The notes under the pieces: model-generated | The model's database searches: none | Told to the model about the DNA's origin: nothing | Seen by the model: the letters and a program-made list of their open reading frames with translations, nothing else | Part shown: positions 26,010-35,731 of the stretch, in pieces | Layout: the number at the start of each line of letters is the position of its first letter | Numbering within the stretch: position 1 is the stretch's first letter | Assembly: GCF_016863615.1 (NCBI RefSeq) | Contig: NZ_BOPF01000003.1 | Span: 403,564 to 467,563 of the forward strand | Direction of reading: 5' to 3' | From: Virgisporangium aliadipatigenens | GTDB taxonomy: Bacteria > Actinomycetota > Actinomycetes > Mycobacteriales > Micromonosporaceae | Length of the DNA: 64,000 bases | Made by a program: the position numbers and the translations under genes

Positions 26010-28236
26010 TCCGGCCGTCGCTGACCAGCGGGAGGATGCGCGGGTTGGCGTCCTTGCGGGTCTGGCTGATCAGCAGGCGGGTCACCGGGTCGTCGACGGT
26101 CCGGTTGACGACCGTCTCCGCGGTGCGCAGCACGCCCCGCAAGAGCGCCGCCGCCGCCCCCGGCATGTCCTCGAACGCGGTGTCCATCGTGTACTCCGGT
26201 GCGTCCTCCGGCACCGGACCGCCGTGCAGCGCGAGGAACTCGTCCCGGGGGAAGCCGCCCCGCGGGTCGCGATACTCCACAGTGGACGGAAGCGTGGCGC
26301 CGTCGAGCGTGATGGTCGCGGTGGCGCGGATGTCGCGGCTGGAGGCCCCGGCGCGGATCTCGAAGGTGCCGGCCTCCACGGTCCAGCCCGTCCCCGGGAC
26401 CCAATAGGCGAAGGCCCGCCGGTCGAGACGTAGCCGCACCGTTTCGGTCCGACCGGGGTCCAGCGTGACTTTACGGAACGCCTTCAGCTCCTGCGCGGGC
26501 CGGAATCGCGCCGCCTCCTCGTCCCGCACGTAGATCTGCACGACCTCGCTACCCGCACGGTCGCCGGTGTTGGTGATGTCGACGGCCACCTCGCCCTCGT
26601 CGGAGACGGTGAGCGGGCCCCAGGAGAAGGTGGTGTACGACAGGCCGTGGCCGAAGGGGAACAGCGGCCGCACGCCGGCGCTGTCGAAGTAGCGGTAGCC
26701 GACGTAGAGGCTCTCCCGGTACTCCACCCGGCGCGGCCCCACCGGCATGGCCGACACCGGATGATCGCCCCACCGCACCGGGAACGTCTCCGCCAGCCGG
26801 CCGCCCGGCTCCACCCGACCGGTGAGCACGTCGGCGAGCGCGCTGCCGCCGGCCTGCCCGCCGAGATACGCCTCCACCACGGCCGGAACGCCGTCCAGCC
26901 ACGGCATCTCCACGGGTGCGCCGTTCTGCAGGATGACGACCGTTCGGGTACCGGCGCCCGACACGGCCGTCACGAGCGCGTCATGGGCCGCCGGCAGCCG
27001 CAGGTGCGCCCGGTCCACGCCCTCGGTCTCCGCCGTCTCCGGCAGCCCGACGAAGACGAGCGCCACGTCGCAGTCCCGGGCGGCCGCGCGCGCCTTCGCC
27101 AGCAGCCGCGGGTCGGGGGCGGTGTCGGTGTGCCGTTCGTAGCCTTCGGCGTACACCACGTCGAACTCCTCCCGCAGGGCCGACAGCGCGTCGTCGACCC
27201 GGGGCGGGTTCATGCGTGAGCTGCCGGCGCCCTGGTAACGCGGCTCCCGCGCGAACGCCCCGATGACGGCGAGCTTCGTGCCGGGCGGCAGGGGAAGAAG
27301 ACCGTCGTCGTTGCGCAGCAGCACCGTGCCGGCCGCCGCCGCTCTCCTGGCAAGTGCGTGGTGACGGTCGAGGTCGGCAGTCGGTGCCGGTTCCGTCGAA
27401 GAACGCCGGACCAGACAGACCACCCGGCGGGCGGCCGCGGTCAGGTCCACATCGGACAGTCGCCCGTCCCGGACGGCGGCGACCACGTCCTCGTCGGTGC
27501 CCGGGAAGCCCGGCATCTGCAGGTCGCACCCGGCCGCGATCGCCGGCACCCGGTCGAACGTCGCCCCCCAGTCCGACACGACCAACCCTTCGAAGCCCCA
27601 CTCGCCGCGCAGCAGGTCGGTCAGCAGCCAGCGGTGCTCGGTGCAGTGCGTGCCGTGCAGCCGGTTGTACGCGGCCATCACCGTCGCCGGCCGGCCCTCG
27701 ACCACCGCCGCCTCGAAGCTCGCCAGGTAGATCTCGCGCAGCGCCCGCTCGTCGACGTAGGTGTCGATGCCGTAGCGGCGGAACTCGCAGTTGTTGACGG
27801 CGAAGTGCTTCAGCGACGCGCCGACACCGGCGCCCTGCACGCCGGCGATCCACGCGGTGGCGAGCGTCGCCGACAGGAACGGGTCCTCGGAGAAGTACTC
27901 GAAGTTGCGCCCGCAGAGCGGGGTGCGCTTGATGTTGGCGCCCGGGCCGAGCAGGACGGCGACGCCGAGCGCGCGGGCCTCGGCGCCGAGCGCGGCACCG
28001 ACCTCGTGCACCAGGTCCGGGTCCCACGTGGCGGCGAGCGCGGAACCGGTCGGGAAGCAGGTGGCGGGCTCGGCGTCGTTCATCATCAGGGCGGCGGCGT
28101 CACGCGGGCGGCGCACGCCGTGCGGACCGTCCGACAGCACGATCGACGGGACGCCGCGCGCCGGCAGCGCCCGGGTCGGCCACTGGCCGTCACCGCACGT
28201 CAGCGCGACCTTCTCGGAGACAGACCAGTCGTCCAT
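25951..28236 (-). CDS. Glycoside hydrolase family 3 (beta-glucosidase type)
   Basis: 761 aa without a signal peptide, so cytoplasmic. Domains: GH3 N-terminal barrel (~25-270) with nucleophile Asp222 in GLVVSDWGATF and substrate-binding KHFAVNNCEFRRYG; GH3 C-terminal alpha/beta sandwich (~300-530); fibronectin-III-like domain (~590-660, VAVDITNTGDRAGSEVVQIYV). Hydrolyses beta-glucosides or xylosides taken into the cell. The last 59 nt overlap the convergent dehydrogenase gene. Nearby sugar-acid genes suggest plant-sugar use, but they are 9 kb away. Confidence 0.93.
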   Translation of the reverse strand: MDDWSVSEKVALTCGDGQWPTRALPARGVPSIVLSDGPHGVRRPRDAAALMMNDAEPATCFPTGSALAATWDPDLVHEVGAALGAEARALGVAVLLGPGANIKRTPLCGRNFEYFSEDPFLSATLATAWIAGVQGAGVGASLKHFAVNNCEFRRYGIDTYVDERALREIYLASFEAAVVEGRPATVMAAYNRLHGTHCTEHRWLLTDLLRGEWGFEGLVVSDWGATFDRVPAIAAGCDLQMPGFPGTDEDVVAAVRDGRLSDVDLTAAARRVVCLVRRSSTEPAPTADLDRHHALARRAAAAGTVLLRNDDGLLPLPPGTKLAVIGAFAREPRYQGAGSSRMNPPRVDDALSALREEFDVVYAEGYERHTDTAPDPRLLAKARAAARDCDVALVFVGLPETAETEGVDRAHLRLPAAHDALVTAVSGAGTRTVVILQNGAPVEMPWLDGVPAVVEAYLGGQAGGSALADVLTGRVEPGGRLAETFPVRWGDHPVSAMPVGPRRVEYRESLYVGYRYFDSAGVRPLFPFGHGLSYTTFSWGPLTVSDEGEVAVDITNTGDRAGSEVVQIYVRDEEAARFRPAQELKAFRKVTLDPGRTETVRLRLDRRAFAYWVPGTGWTVEAGTFEIRAGASSRDIRATATITLDGATLPSTVEYRDPRGGFPRDEFLALHGGPVPEDAPEYTMDTAFEDMPGAAAALLRGVLRTAETVVNRTVDDPVTRLLISQTRKDANPRILPLVSDGRITPRMARALFRLVRARSRP

Positions 28237-28245
28237 CCCCGCACA

Positions 28246-30657
28246 TTAGCTGTAGTCCGGGTTCTTGCCGGTCTGCACGAGGCTGCGCAGCCGGCGGCCG
28301 ACGTCGCCCTCGGTGCCGGCGGCGAGCGCGTGCACCTGCTCCCGGGCGGCGGCCGCCCGCTCCGATTCGCCGGTCCGCTCGTACAGCGCCGCGGCGGCCA
28401 GCAGCGCCTGCGCCTCCTGCTGCCGGTCGCCGAGCCGCCCGAACGTCTCCACCGCCCGGCCCAGCCGCTCCAGCGCGCTGTCCAGCTTCCCCAGGTGGGC
28501 CTCGGCCTCGGCGGCGCACACCAGCGCCCGGGCGCACCACCCGGCCCGGCCGAGCAGCATGAACCGCGCCGTCACCTCGTCCGCGATCCGGATCACGTCG
28601 TGCCACGCGCCCATCGCGAGCAGGTTGGTGGAACGCCACATGAGCGTGTAGCCGAGCGTGGCCGCCATGGTCCCCTCGGGGTCCGGCGAGACGCGCAGGT
28701 ACTCCCGGCAGTACAGCTCCGCCTGCATGAAGTACAGCTCCGACTGCAGGTGGTGCCCGAGGCCGAACAGCACCCGGCCCAGGTAGTAGCGGGCCTGCGC
28801 GACACCCGTCCCGTCGCCGGTCGTCATCATCAGATCCAGCGCGGCGCGGCACTCCTCGACGGCCCGCGCCTCCCCGGCCCGCACGTGCAGGCTGCCCAGG
28901 TACATCAGCGACCACGCCTGCTCGCGGATGTCCCGCACCTCGCGGGCGATGCGCAGGGCGGTCTCGTGCTCGGTGAGCGCGTCGGCGACGCGGCCCTCGC
29001 AGATGTTCAGGGCCCAGCCGAGGTAGTTGCGCTGGGTGGCCTCCTCGGCACGCAGCCCGGCCGCCTGCGCCGCACGCGTCGTCAGCCCGAACACCGTCGG
29101 CCAGATCTCCGGCAGGTAGTGCAGGTCGGAGTACCAGTGCATGGCCTCGCCGACGTCGACCACCAGCCGGTGCCGCCCGGACTGCGCGGCCCGCCGCAGC
29201 GCGTCGAACCAGTGCGGCGACTCCGCGGTCAGCCAGCGCACCGCCTCGGCCCGGTTGCGCAGCGGCCGGCCCTGCGGCCACCGGCGCAGCCGCTCGGCGA
29301 TGCCGCGGTCGACCTCGAAGAACGCCCCCGCGTGGATCGCCGTCGTCAGCAGGTGCGTGACGAGCCGCTCGTCGGCGCGGCGGCGTTCCTCCGGCGGGTC
29401 GTCGTCCTCGAGCTTGCGCGCGGCGAAGAGCTCCACCAGGTCGTGCACCCGGAACCGGTCGGTGCCGGCGGGCTCCAGGAGGCTCGCCTCGACCAGCTCG
29501 TCCAGCACCTCCTCGGCGGTGTCCAGGTCGGTGTCGAGCAGCGGGGCGGCCAGGTCGGCGCCGAAGTCGGGGCCGTCCACGAGCGGCAGCCGCCGGAACA
29601 GGGTGGCCGCCGGGGGACGCAGCTGCCGGTACGACACCTCGAACGCGCTGCGGATGGTCAGGTCGCCGGCCTTCAGCTCGTCCAGCCGCCGATGCTCGTC
29701 GCCGAGCCGGTCGACCAGCCGGGCGAGTGTCCAATGTGGACGGCTGGCGAGGCGGTTGGCGGCGATCCGCAGCGCCAGCGGCAGCCGGCCGCAGCCGTCG
29801 GCGAGCGCGCCGGTCGCCTCGGGCTCGGCCGCGCACCGGTCCGGCCCGACGATGCGCGACAGCAGCGCGGCGGCCTGGTCCTCGGCGAGAACGTCCAGGA
29901 AGATCCGCTCGTTGGCGGGCAGCCCGGCGAGGCGGTGCCGGCTGGTGACCAGCCCGAGGCAGCCGCCGACCGGCAGCAGCGGCCGCACCTGCGCCTCGCT
30001 GACCGCGTCGTCGAAGATCACCAACACGCGCCGGGTGTGTAACAGAGCGTGATAGAGGGACATCCGGTCGTCCAGATGTGTGGGGAGGCTCGACCCGCCG
30101 ACACCGAGCGCCGTCAGCAGCCGCGCCAGTGCCTCGGCGGGCGGCAGGGGCCGCGCGTCGGTCCCCTGCAACGACACGAACAGCTGCCCGTCCGGGAAGC
30201 GGTCGCTGACGTCGTACCCCGCGGCGACGGCCAGGGTCGTCTTTCCGACGCCGGGCTGGCCACTCACCACCAAAAGCCCCGGAACGCCACCCTCCGCTGT
30301 CGAATCTGCGACATGTCGCACCGCCGCCAAGTCGGCTTCCCGACCCACGAACTCGGTCACGGCAGGAGGCAACGTGCACAAACTGCCGACCGGAAGGCCG
30401 TCGCCGGCCTCGTCGAGCGCACCCGCCGCCCGCAGGAACAGCTCCAACGCGGGACCGCTCAGGCCGAGCGCGGTGCCGAGCAGCTCGGCCGAGCGCCGAC
30501 GTGGCCGCGCGCGATCTCTTTCCAGGTCACCGATGGCGCGGACACTCATCCCGGACCGGTCGGCGAGTGCCGTCTGGGAGAGACCCGCGTCGGTACGGGC
30601 CCGTACCAGGGCCCGTGCGAAGCTTGACGGCGTCTCCGTCGACGGTTGCGGATGCAT
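28246..30657 (-). CDS. XRE-HTH / NB-ARC STAND ATPase with TPR region
   Basis: 803 aa. HTH at ~12-65 (LVRARTDAGLSQTALADRSGMSVRAIGDLERDRARPRRRSAELL), NB-ARC-type ATPase at ~100-400 (Walker A VSGQPGVGKTTLAVAAG; Walker B VLVIFDDAV; GxP motif GCGRLPLALRIAANRL), and a C-terminal helical/TPR half (~450-790). These signal-transducing ATPases form large assemblies when a ligand relieves autoinhibition; in actinobacteria this architecture is common among pathway-specific or developmental regulators. It is divergent from another STAND ATPase with a 152-bp gap containing an inverted repeat. Targets unknown. Confidence 0.9.
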   Translation of the reverse strand: MHPQPSTETPSSFARALVRARTDAGLSQTALADRSGMSVRAIGDLERDRARPRRRSAELLGTALGLSGPALELFLRAAGALDEAGDGLPVGSLCTLPPAVTEFVGREADLAAVRHVADSTAEGGVPGLLVVSGQPGVGKTTLAVAAGYDVSDRFPDGQLFVSLQGTDARPLPPAEALARLLTALGVGGSSLPTHLDDRMSLYHALLHTRRVLVIFDDAVSEAQVRPLLPVGGCLGLVTSRHRLAGLPANERIFLDVLAEDQAAALLSRIVGPDRCAAEPEATGALADGCGRLPLALRIAANRLASRPHWTLARLVDRLGDEHRRLDELKAGDLTIRSAFEVSYRQLRPPAATLFRRLPLVDGPDFGADLAAPLLDTDLDTAEEVLDELVEASLLEPAGTDRFRVHDLVELFAARKLEDDDPPEERRRADERLVTHLLTTAIHAGAFFEVDRGIAERLRRWPQGRPLRNRAEAVRWLTAESPHWFDALRRAAQSGRHRLVVDVGEAMHWYSDLHYLPEIWPTVFGLTTRAAQAAGLRAEEATQRNYLGWALNICEGRVADALTEHETALRIAREVRDIREQAWSLMYLGSLHVRAGEARAVEECRAALDLMMTTGDGTGVAQARYYLGRVLFGLGHHLQSELYFMQAELYCREYLRVSPDPEGTMAATLGYTLMWRSTNLLAMGAWHDVIRIADEVTARFMLLGRAGWCARALVCAAEAEAHLGKLDSALERLGRAVETFGRLGDRQQEAQALLAAAALYERTGESERAAAAREQVHALAAGTEGDVGRRLRSLVQTGKNPDYS

Positions 30658-30720
30658 GCGTCAATCATGCCGAACGACTCATGCATGTCGACCTTCGCCG
30701 TCGGAATTCGGCACTTTGAT

Positions 30721-30748
30721 CGGCAGTTCGGCGGCCTCAAAACTGCCG
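30721..30748. promoter_or_regulatory. Inverted repeat CGGCAGTT-N12-AACTGCCG between divergent STAND genes
   Basis: Perfect 8-bp arms (30721-30728 and 30741-30748) separated by 12 bp, in the shared promoter region of the two STAND-ATPase genes. A candidate operator for the XRE-STAND protein. A further ATGCATG-type repeat lies close to the minus-strand start. Confidence 0.4.
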
Positions 30749-30809
30749 TACCGGCGGTCACCGTGCGTTGTTAGCGTGGGCCGCGTCCCGTTCGAGTCTA
30801 GGAGGTGCC

Positions 30810-32702
30810 GTGTACGTAGACCTGCGGTCGCGGTCCCTTTTGGGGGAACGGCTAAGAACCGCGCGCAGTCGCACCTTTGTGGGACGCCAGGCCGAGGTCG
30901 ACCTGTTCAGGGCCGCGCTCGCCGGTGGCCCGCACGCCGTCCTGCACCTGCACGGGCCGGCCGGCGTCGGCAAGTCCGCGCTGCTGCAGCGCTTCGCCGA
31001 CGAGGCGACCGACAGCGGGCGCACCGTCGTGCACGTGGACGGGCGCGCCGCGGCGACGCCGGGGGAGTTCCAGGCGCAGGCACAGGCGGCGACCGTGGAC
31101 GAACGGGCGGTGCTGCTCGTCGACTCGTTCGAGCGGTGCCGGTCGCTGGAGCAGTGGCTGGCCCGGCAGTTCCTGCCGCGGGTGCCGGTCGGGGTCGTCG
31201 TCGTGCTGGCCGGGCGGGAGCCGCTCGACCCGCGCTGCTGGTCCGACCTGGGTTGGACGGAGACGCTGCGCGTGGTGCCGGTGGGCAACCTGTCGACCGG
31301 CGACGCCCGGGCGCTGCTGCGGGCGTGGCGGGTGCCGGGAGCCGCGCACGAGGCGATCCTGTCGTTCACCCGGGGGCATCCGCTGGCGCTGCGGCTGTCG
31401 GCACACGCCGCCCCTGATGAGACCGCTTCCATCTGGCAGCCGCCGCGCGACGTGGTGCGCGCGCTGCTCGCCCAGCTCGTGGGGCCGCTGCCGTCCCTGG
31501 CGCACCGCGCCGCGCTGGAGGCGTGCGCGCACGCCCTGGTCACCACAGAGGACCTGCTGCGGGCGATGTGCGCGCGGGACGCCGCCGACCTGTTCGACTG
31601 GCTGCGGCGGTTGCCGTTCGTGACGGCGGGGTCGCACGGCCTCGTCGCCGACCCGCTGGTGCGCGAGATCGTCTCCGCCGACCTGCGCTGGCGCGACCCG
31701 CGCGGCCACGCGGATCTGCGCCGCCGGCTGCGCGAGCTCACCGCCGCGCGGGTGCTCGAGGTGCCCGACGAGGACGTCCTTCCGGCCGTAGCCGCGCTGT
31801 ACCACCTGGACGACGGCATGCCCACCGGCGCCGCCCTGGAACGGGTCGTGGAGTCCGCGTTCCGGCCGACCGACGACCTCACGCCGCTGGGCGGGACGAC
31901 CGCGTCGCGGGTCTACCGGTCGCAGGGCCGGCTGGTGGCCTACCTTTCCCAGCAAAGCCTGGCTTCTCAGCCGGAGTCGGACCCCTTGCTCACGACCGCC
32001 TGGGAGCACAGCCGGCGCAACCGGCCGCTGCGCCCCGGCGAACACCTGACCGTCAGCCGCTTCGCCGTGCACCCCGACGCCGATCGGGCCGTGACCGATC
32101 TCGTGCTGCTGCGGATCACGGCCGACTGGGTGCGTTCCGAGGGGCTCGCGTGGTCCTACACGGCCCTGCCGGACACCGACGCCTGGGCGCCGCTGATGGC
32201 CCGCCTCGACCAGCACCCGATCCGGGACATCGTCACGATCGCCGGCCGCCGCTACCGGATGTACGCGCACGACTGGCGGGCCGTGCCGCACCACGTGTGG
32301 TTCGACCCGGCGCAGCGCCCCGGCCCGCAGGCCGCACTCGCCGTGCTGTCGCAGGAGGAGTTCGACGCGGCCGTGCGGGCCGCCCTGCGCCGCTGGCACA
32401 GCCCGACCGAGTTGGCCGCCAACCCGCTGGCCGGCAGCCGGCTCGTGGCCGCCCGCCCGGAACGGGAACCGGCCGCCGCGGTCAAGGCCGTCGTCGCCGA
32501 CGCGTTGGCCGCGCTGCGGGCCGATCCGCGCCACGCCCGGCTGTACGAGGTGCTCGCGGTGACGTTCCTGCACGGGGTGCCGCCGACCCAGGAGTTGGCG
32601 GCCCGCCGCCTGAACGTCTCGTTCAGCACGTACCGCCGGCATCTGGCGGCCGGGACGGCGGCGGTCGTGGAGACGCTGTGGCAGGCGGAGCTGAGCGGCT
32701 GA
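30810..32702 (+). CDS. AAA/STAND-type ATPase with C-terminal helical domain
   Basis: 630 aa from GTG 30810, with a strong Shine-Dalgarno (AGGAGG). The N-terminal P-loop module has FVGRQAEVDLF, Walker A LHGPAGVGKSALLQRF (~43-58) and Walker B AVLLVDSFERC, followed by LGNLSTGDARALL-like and RGHPLALRL winged-helix signatures. The middle part resembles a GNAT-like or helical ligand domain (VLLRITADWVRSEGLAWSYTALPDTDAW). The C-terminal ~80 aa (LHGVPPTQELAARRLNVSFSTYRRHLAAGTAAVVETLW) looks like a degenerate HTH. The gene converges on the galactose oxidase across a hairpin. Probably a regulatory or defence-type ATPase; function not known. Confidence 0.8.
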   Translation: MYVDLRSRSLLGERLRTARSRTFVGRQAEVDLFRAALAGGPHAVLHLHGPAGVGKSALLQRFADEATDSGRTVVHVDGRAAATPGEFQAQAQAATVDERAVLLVDSFERCRSLEQWLARQFLPRVPVGVVVVLAGREPLDPRCWSDLGWTETLRVVPVGNLSTGDARALLRAWRVPGAAHEAILSFTRGHPLALRLSAHAAPDETASIWQPPRDVVRALLAQLVGPLPSLAHRAALEACAHALVTTEDLLRAMCARDAADLFDWLRRLPFVTAGSHGLVADPLVREIVSADLRWRDPRGHADLRRRLRELTAARVLEVPDEDVLPAVAALYHLDDGMPTGAALERVVESAFRPTDDLTPLGGTTASRVYRSQGRLVAYLSQQSLASQPESDPLLTTAWEHSRRNRPLRPGEHLTVSRFAVHPDADRAVTDLVLLRITADWVRSEGLAWSYTALPDTDAWAPLMARLDQHPIRDIVTIAGRRYRMYAHDWRAVPHHVWFDPAQRPGPQAALAVLSQEEFDAAVRAALRRWHSPTELAANPLAGSRLVAARPEREPAAAVKAVVADALAALRADPRHARLYEVLAVTFLHGVPPTQELAARRLNVSFSTYRRHLAAGTAAVVETLWQAELSG

Positions 32703-32727
32703 GCCCATGGCGGCAGCCGCTCAGCTC
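32690..32727. terminator. Bidirectional hairpin terminator
   Basis: AGCTGAGCGGCTG (32690-32702) pairs perfectly with CAGCCGCTCAGCT (32715-32727) around a 12-nt loop. The left arm includes the last codons and stop of the STAND gene. It sits between the convergent STAND and galactose-oxidase genes. Confidence 0.8.
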
Positions 32728-32734
32728 CGTGTGA

Positions 32735-35731
32735 TCAGCCGATGCGGATCGTCCGGGCCACGCTGGGCACCCCGTTGGCGTCCATCGCGAACAGCATGTA
32801 CGTCCCCGGCAGCGCCACCCCCGGATCGGCCGGGATCGTCACGTTGTACCCGTTCGGCCCCTCGGTGGCCGTGAGCGAGATGCGCCGCTGATCCGTGTTG
32901 ACGCTGTGCGTCGCCGATCCGTACCGCACCAGCGCGAACTTCGACACCGGCCGGTCCGTCGCCACCAGGATGCCGGCGCCGTGGGGCGCACTCGTCGGCG
33001 CGCCCGTGATCGTCGGCCGCGGCCGCGGCGAACCGTCGGCGTTCAGCAGGTACGGCGGCGTGAAGATCTCCCCGTCCCAGTGGTTGTTGGCGCACCCGGG
33101 CCCGCACAGCCCGCCGCCGCCGGTGAACACCCGCGCGTCCGGCAGCAGCACCGCGACGCTGTGGTACGTGCGCGGCGCCGACGACGGGGCGAGCGGCGTG
33201 AACGTCTCCGTGGCCGGGTCCCAGATCTCGGCGTCGTAGACGGCCGTGTTGTCGGAGAACGGCACCGGCCAGGTCTGCCCACCGAAGACGGCGACCTTGC
33301 CGTCCGGCAGCACGACGCTGTTGGCGAACGACCGCGCGTTGGCCATCGGCGCCACCTCGCGCACGTTCACCGCGCCGCCGCCGCTCGCGATGGTCAGCAC
33401 GTGCGCCCGGGCCGACGCCGCGCTCTCCTGGTACGCCGGCGAGCCGCCGAGCGTCAGGATCTTGCCGGTGTCGTACATGACGGCGTTGCCGTTCATCGCG
33501 TCGTTGTCGGTGCCGCGCTGACCGGCCGGCCACGTGCTGCCGGTGCCGGTGGTGCCGTACCAGTTCATCGCCTTGCTCGGGCCGGCCTGCAGCACGGTGC
33601 CGTTGGACCAGCCGAAGAGCCACGCGTGGTTGTCCGAGCGGTACACGCCCTGCGGGTCGGCCGTCAGCATCGGCCCGACGGCCGCTCCGGGCAGGTCCGT
33701 CCAGCCGGTGCTCGGCGACCAGACCTCGCCGTTCTTGCCGCCGATCGGGCCGCTCCACGAACCGCCGATGTTGAACACGCGCCCGTCCGACAGCGTGGTC
33801 GTGGACTGGTAGCCGCGCTCCTTCACCATCAGCGGGCCGGTGGTCCAGGCGTTGCTGGCCGGGTCGTAGATGGTGGTCTTGCGCGTGTCGTCGCCACCGG
33901 TGATGACCACCCGGCCGTCCGGGATGATCGAGATGCCGGGGCAGAACATGTCGTGCCCGGTCTGGTTGACGATCTGCGGCGTCACGACGCGGGTGTTCGG
34001 GTCGACGATCGCCGTGTAGGTCTTGCCCAGGCTCGGGAACGTGTCCGGCGTGCCGGAGGACCAGGCGAGCACCTTGCCGTTGGGCAGCGGCACGACGGCC
34101 ACCGGGATCACCGGCAGCCCGATGGGCGCACCCCACGCACCCGTCTTCGACGGGTCGGCCGGCGCCAGCGGCGCGATGAGGCCCACCTCGGCCGCGGAGG
34201 ACCACTGGCCGCGGTTGCCCGCCTCGGTCAGCGCGGTCAGCCGCACGTAGCGGGCCGTGGTGTTCGGGAAGACGACGCTCTTCTGCCCGGCGGTGTCGGT
34301 GAACGTGCCGGTGGCCACCTGGGTCCACGTGGCGTTGTCGCCGCTGACGTCGATCCGGTACTGGCCGATGCGCCCGTTGGGCGAGCCGGTGCCGGGCCGG
34401 GTGAGCAGCGTCAGGCCGCCCATCGCCGTGTTGCCCTTGGTGTCCAGCGTGAAGGAGTGCGGCAGCGCCGGCGTCGCGCTGACGAACTGGGTGTGCCAGT
34501 AGGTCGCCGCGCTGCTGTCGAGCATCCGCCACGCCTCGTTGAAGTCGACGGGTTCCTCGCTGTCCGCGGTGACGGTCCAGCCGTCGCGGGACAGGGCCGA
34601 GGCCGCGCGCCCGTGCAGGTTCAGCTCGGCGGCACTGGACCACGGTCCGCGGTTGGCGGCCTCACCGGTGGCCACCAGCCGCACGTAGCGGGCCAGCTGC
34701 TGGTCGAACGTCACGGTCTGGGCCAGCGGGCTGTCCGGGAAGGCGCCGTTCGCGACGACTGTCCACACCGCACCGTCCACACTGGACTCGATGCGGTACG
34801 CGCCGATGCGCCCGTTCGCCGAACCGGGATCGGCGGTGGTAGGCCGGGGCAGGTAGCTGAGTCCGGAGATCAGGTACGTGCCGTGCGTGTCGATGGTGAT
34901 CTGGTGCGGCAGCCCGTCCGTGCCGTTGACGAACTTGCTGTGCCAGTACGTCGCCGTGTTGCCGTCGAGCGCCTTGGACGCGGGGTTGTCGGCGCCGGGC
35001 GCGGTCTCCTGGCTGTCCGCGCTCGCCGTCCAGCCCTGCCGGTGGAGCAGCGGGTCGGTGCCGTCGAGCACGTTGAACTCCGCGACCGAACTCCACTGGC
35101 CGCGGTCGGCCGCCTCGGTCAGCGCGGTCAGCCGCACGTAGCGCGCGGTCGTCGTCGCGAACGTGACCGTCTTGAGCGTCGGGTCGTCGACGAACGTGCC
35201 GCTGGCCACCAGCGTGAAGTTGGCCCCGTCGGTGCTGACCAGCACCTTGTACTGCCCGATGCGCCCGTTGACCGAACCGGCGTCGGCGGTCTTCGGCCGG
35301 GGCAGCACGGTCACGCCGGAGATGCGCTTGGCGGCCTTCATGTCGAGCGTGAACTCGTGCGGCAGCGGCGGCGTCCCGTTGACGAACTGGGTGTGCCAGA
35401 ACGTGTTGGCGTCGCCGTCGAGCATCTTCGACGCCTGGTTGTTGGTCGTCGGCTCCTGACTGTCCGCGCTCACCGTCCAGCCGCCGCGCGGCAGCGGCGC
35501 CGCCTGCTTGACGGCCGCCGGCACGAGCTGCGGCGTGTGACGATCGTGATCGTCCGGTTTTCCGGTCTGCCCAAGATCCGCTGTACCACTTGCGAAAGCC
35601 GCGATTCCCAGGACGGCGCACAGCCCCGTCACCATCGCTCCCGCGATCGGGCCCGGCCAGCCCTTCGCGCGCTTCTTCTGCTCCGGCAGCGCAGGTGTCC
35701 CGACCTGCTGCAGCGCGGGAGTTTCCGCCAT
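32735..35731 (-). CDS. Membrane-anchored galactose oxidase-like copper radical oxidase with three F5/8C domains
   Basis: 998 aa from ATG 35731. A single N-terminal anchor helix (~28-48) places the rest outside. Three F5/8-type C (CBM32-like) repeats follow (~84-225, 232-375, 383-520; each with GWT.SADSQE, MLDG...FWHTQF and ARYVRL), then a seven-bladed kelch/galactose oxidase catalytic domain and DUF1929 (~530-998). All copper-radical residues of Fusarium galactose oxidase are present: Cys597-Tyr641 (thioether pair), stacking Trp659, Tyr856, His857 and His942. The enzyme oxidises primary alcohols of sugars to aldehydes with O2, giving H2O2. Galactose itself is a likely but unproven substrate. 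Confidence 0.95.
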   Translation of the reverse strand: MAETPALQQVGTPALPEQKKRAKGWPGPIAGAMVTGLCAVLGIAAFASGTADLGQTGKPDDHDRHTPQLVPAAVKQAAPLPRGGWTVSADSQEPTTNNQASKMLDGDANTFWHTQFVNGTPPLPHEFTLDMKAAKRISGVTVLPRPKTADAGSVNGRIGQYKVLVSTDGANFTLVASGTFVDDPTLKTVTFATTTARYVRLTALTEAADRGQWSSVAEFNVLDGTDPLLHRQGWTASADSQETAPGADNPASKALDGNTATYWHSKFVNGTDGLPHQITIDTHGTYLISGLSYLPRPTTADPGSANGRIGAYRIESSVDGAVWTVVANGAFPDSPLAQTVTFDQQLARYVRLVATGEAANRGPWSSAAELNLHGRAASALSRDGWTVTADSEEPVDFNEAWRMLDSSAATYWHTQFVSATPALPHSFTLDTKGNTAMGGLTLLTRPGTGSPNGRIGQYRIDVSGDNATWTQVATGTFTDTAGQKSVVFPNTTARYVRLTALTEAGNRGQWSSAAEVGLIAPLAPADPSKTGAWGAPIGLPVIPVAVVPLPNGKVLAWSSGTPDTFPSLGKTYTAIVDPNTRVVTPQIVNQTGHDMFCPGISIIPDGRVVITGGDDTRKTTIYDPASNAWTTGPLMVKERGYQSTTTLSDGRVFNIGGSWSGPIGGKNGEVWSPSTGWTDLPGAAVGPMLTADPQGVYRSDNHAWLFGWSNGTVLQAGPSKAMNWYGTTGTGSTWPAGQRGTDNDAMNGNAVMYDTGKILTLGGSPAYQESAASARAHVLTIASGGGAVNVREVAPMANARSFANSVVLPDGKVAVFGGQTWPVPFSDNTAVYDAEIWDPATETFTPLAPSSAPRTYHSVAVLLPDARVFTGGGGLCGPGCANNHWDGEIFTPPYLLNADGSPRPRPTITGAPTSAPHGAGILVATDRPVSKFALVRYGSATHSVNTDQRRISLTATEGPNGYNVTIPADPGVALPGTYMLFAMDANGVPSVARTIRIG

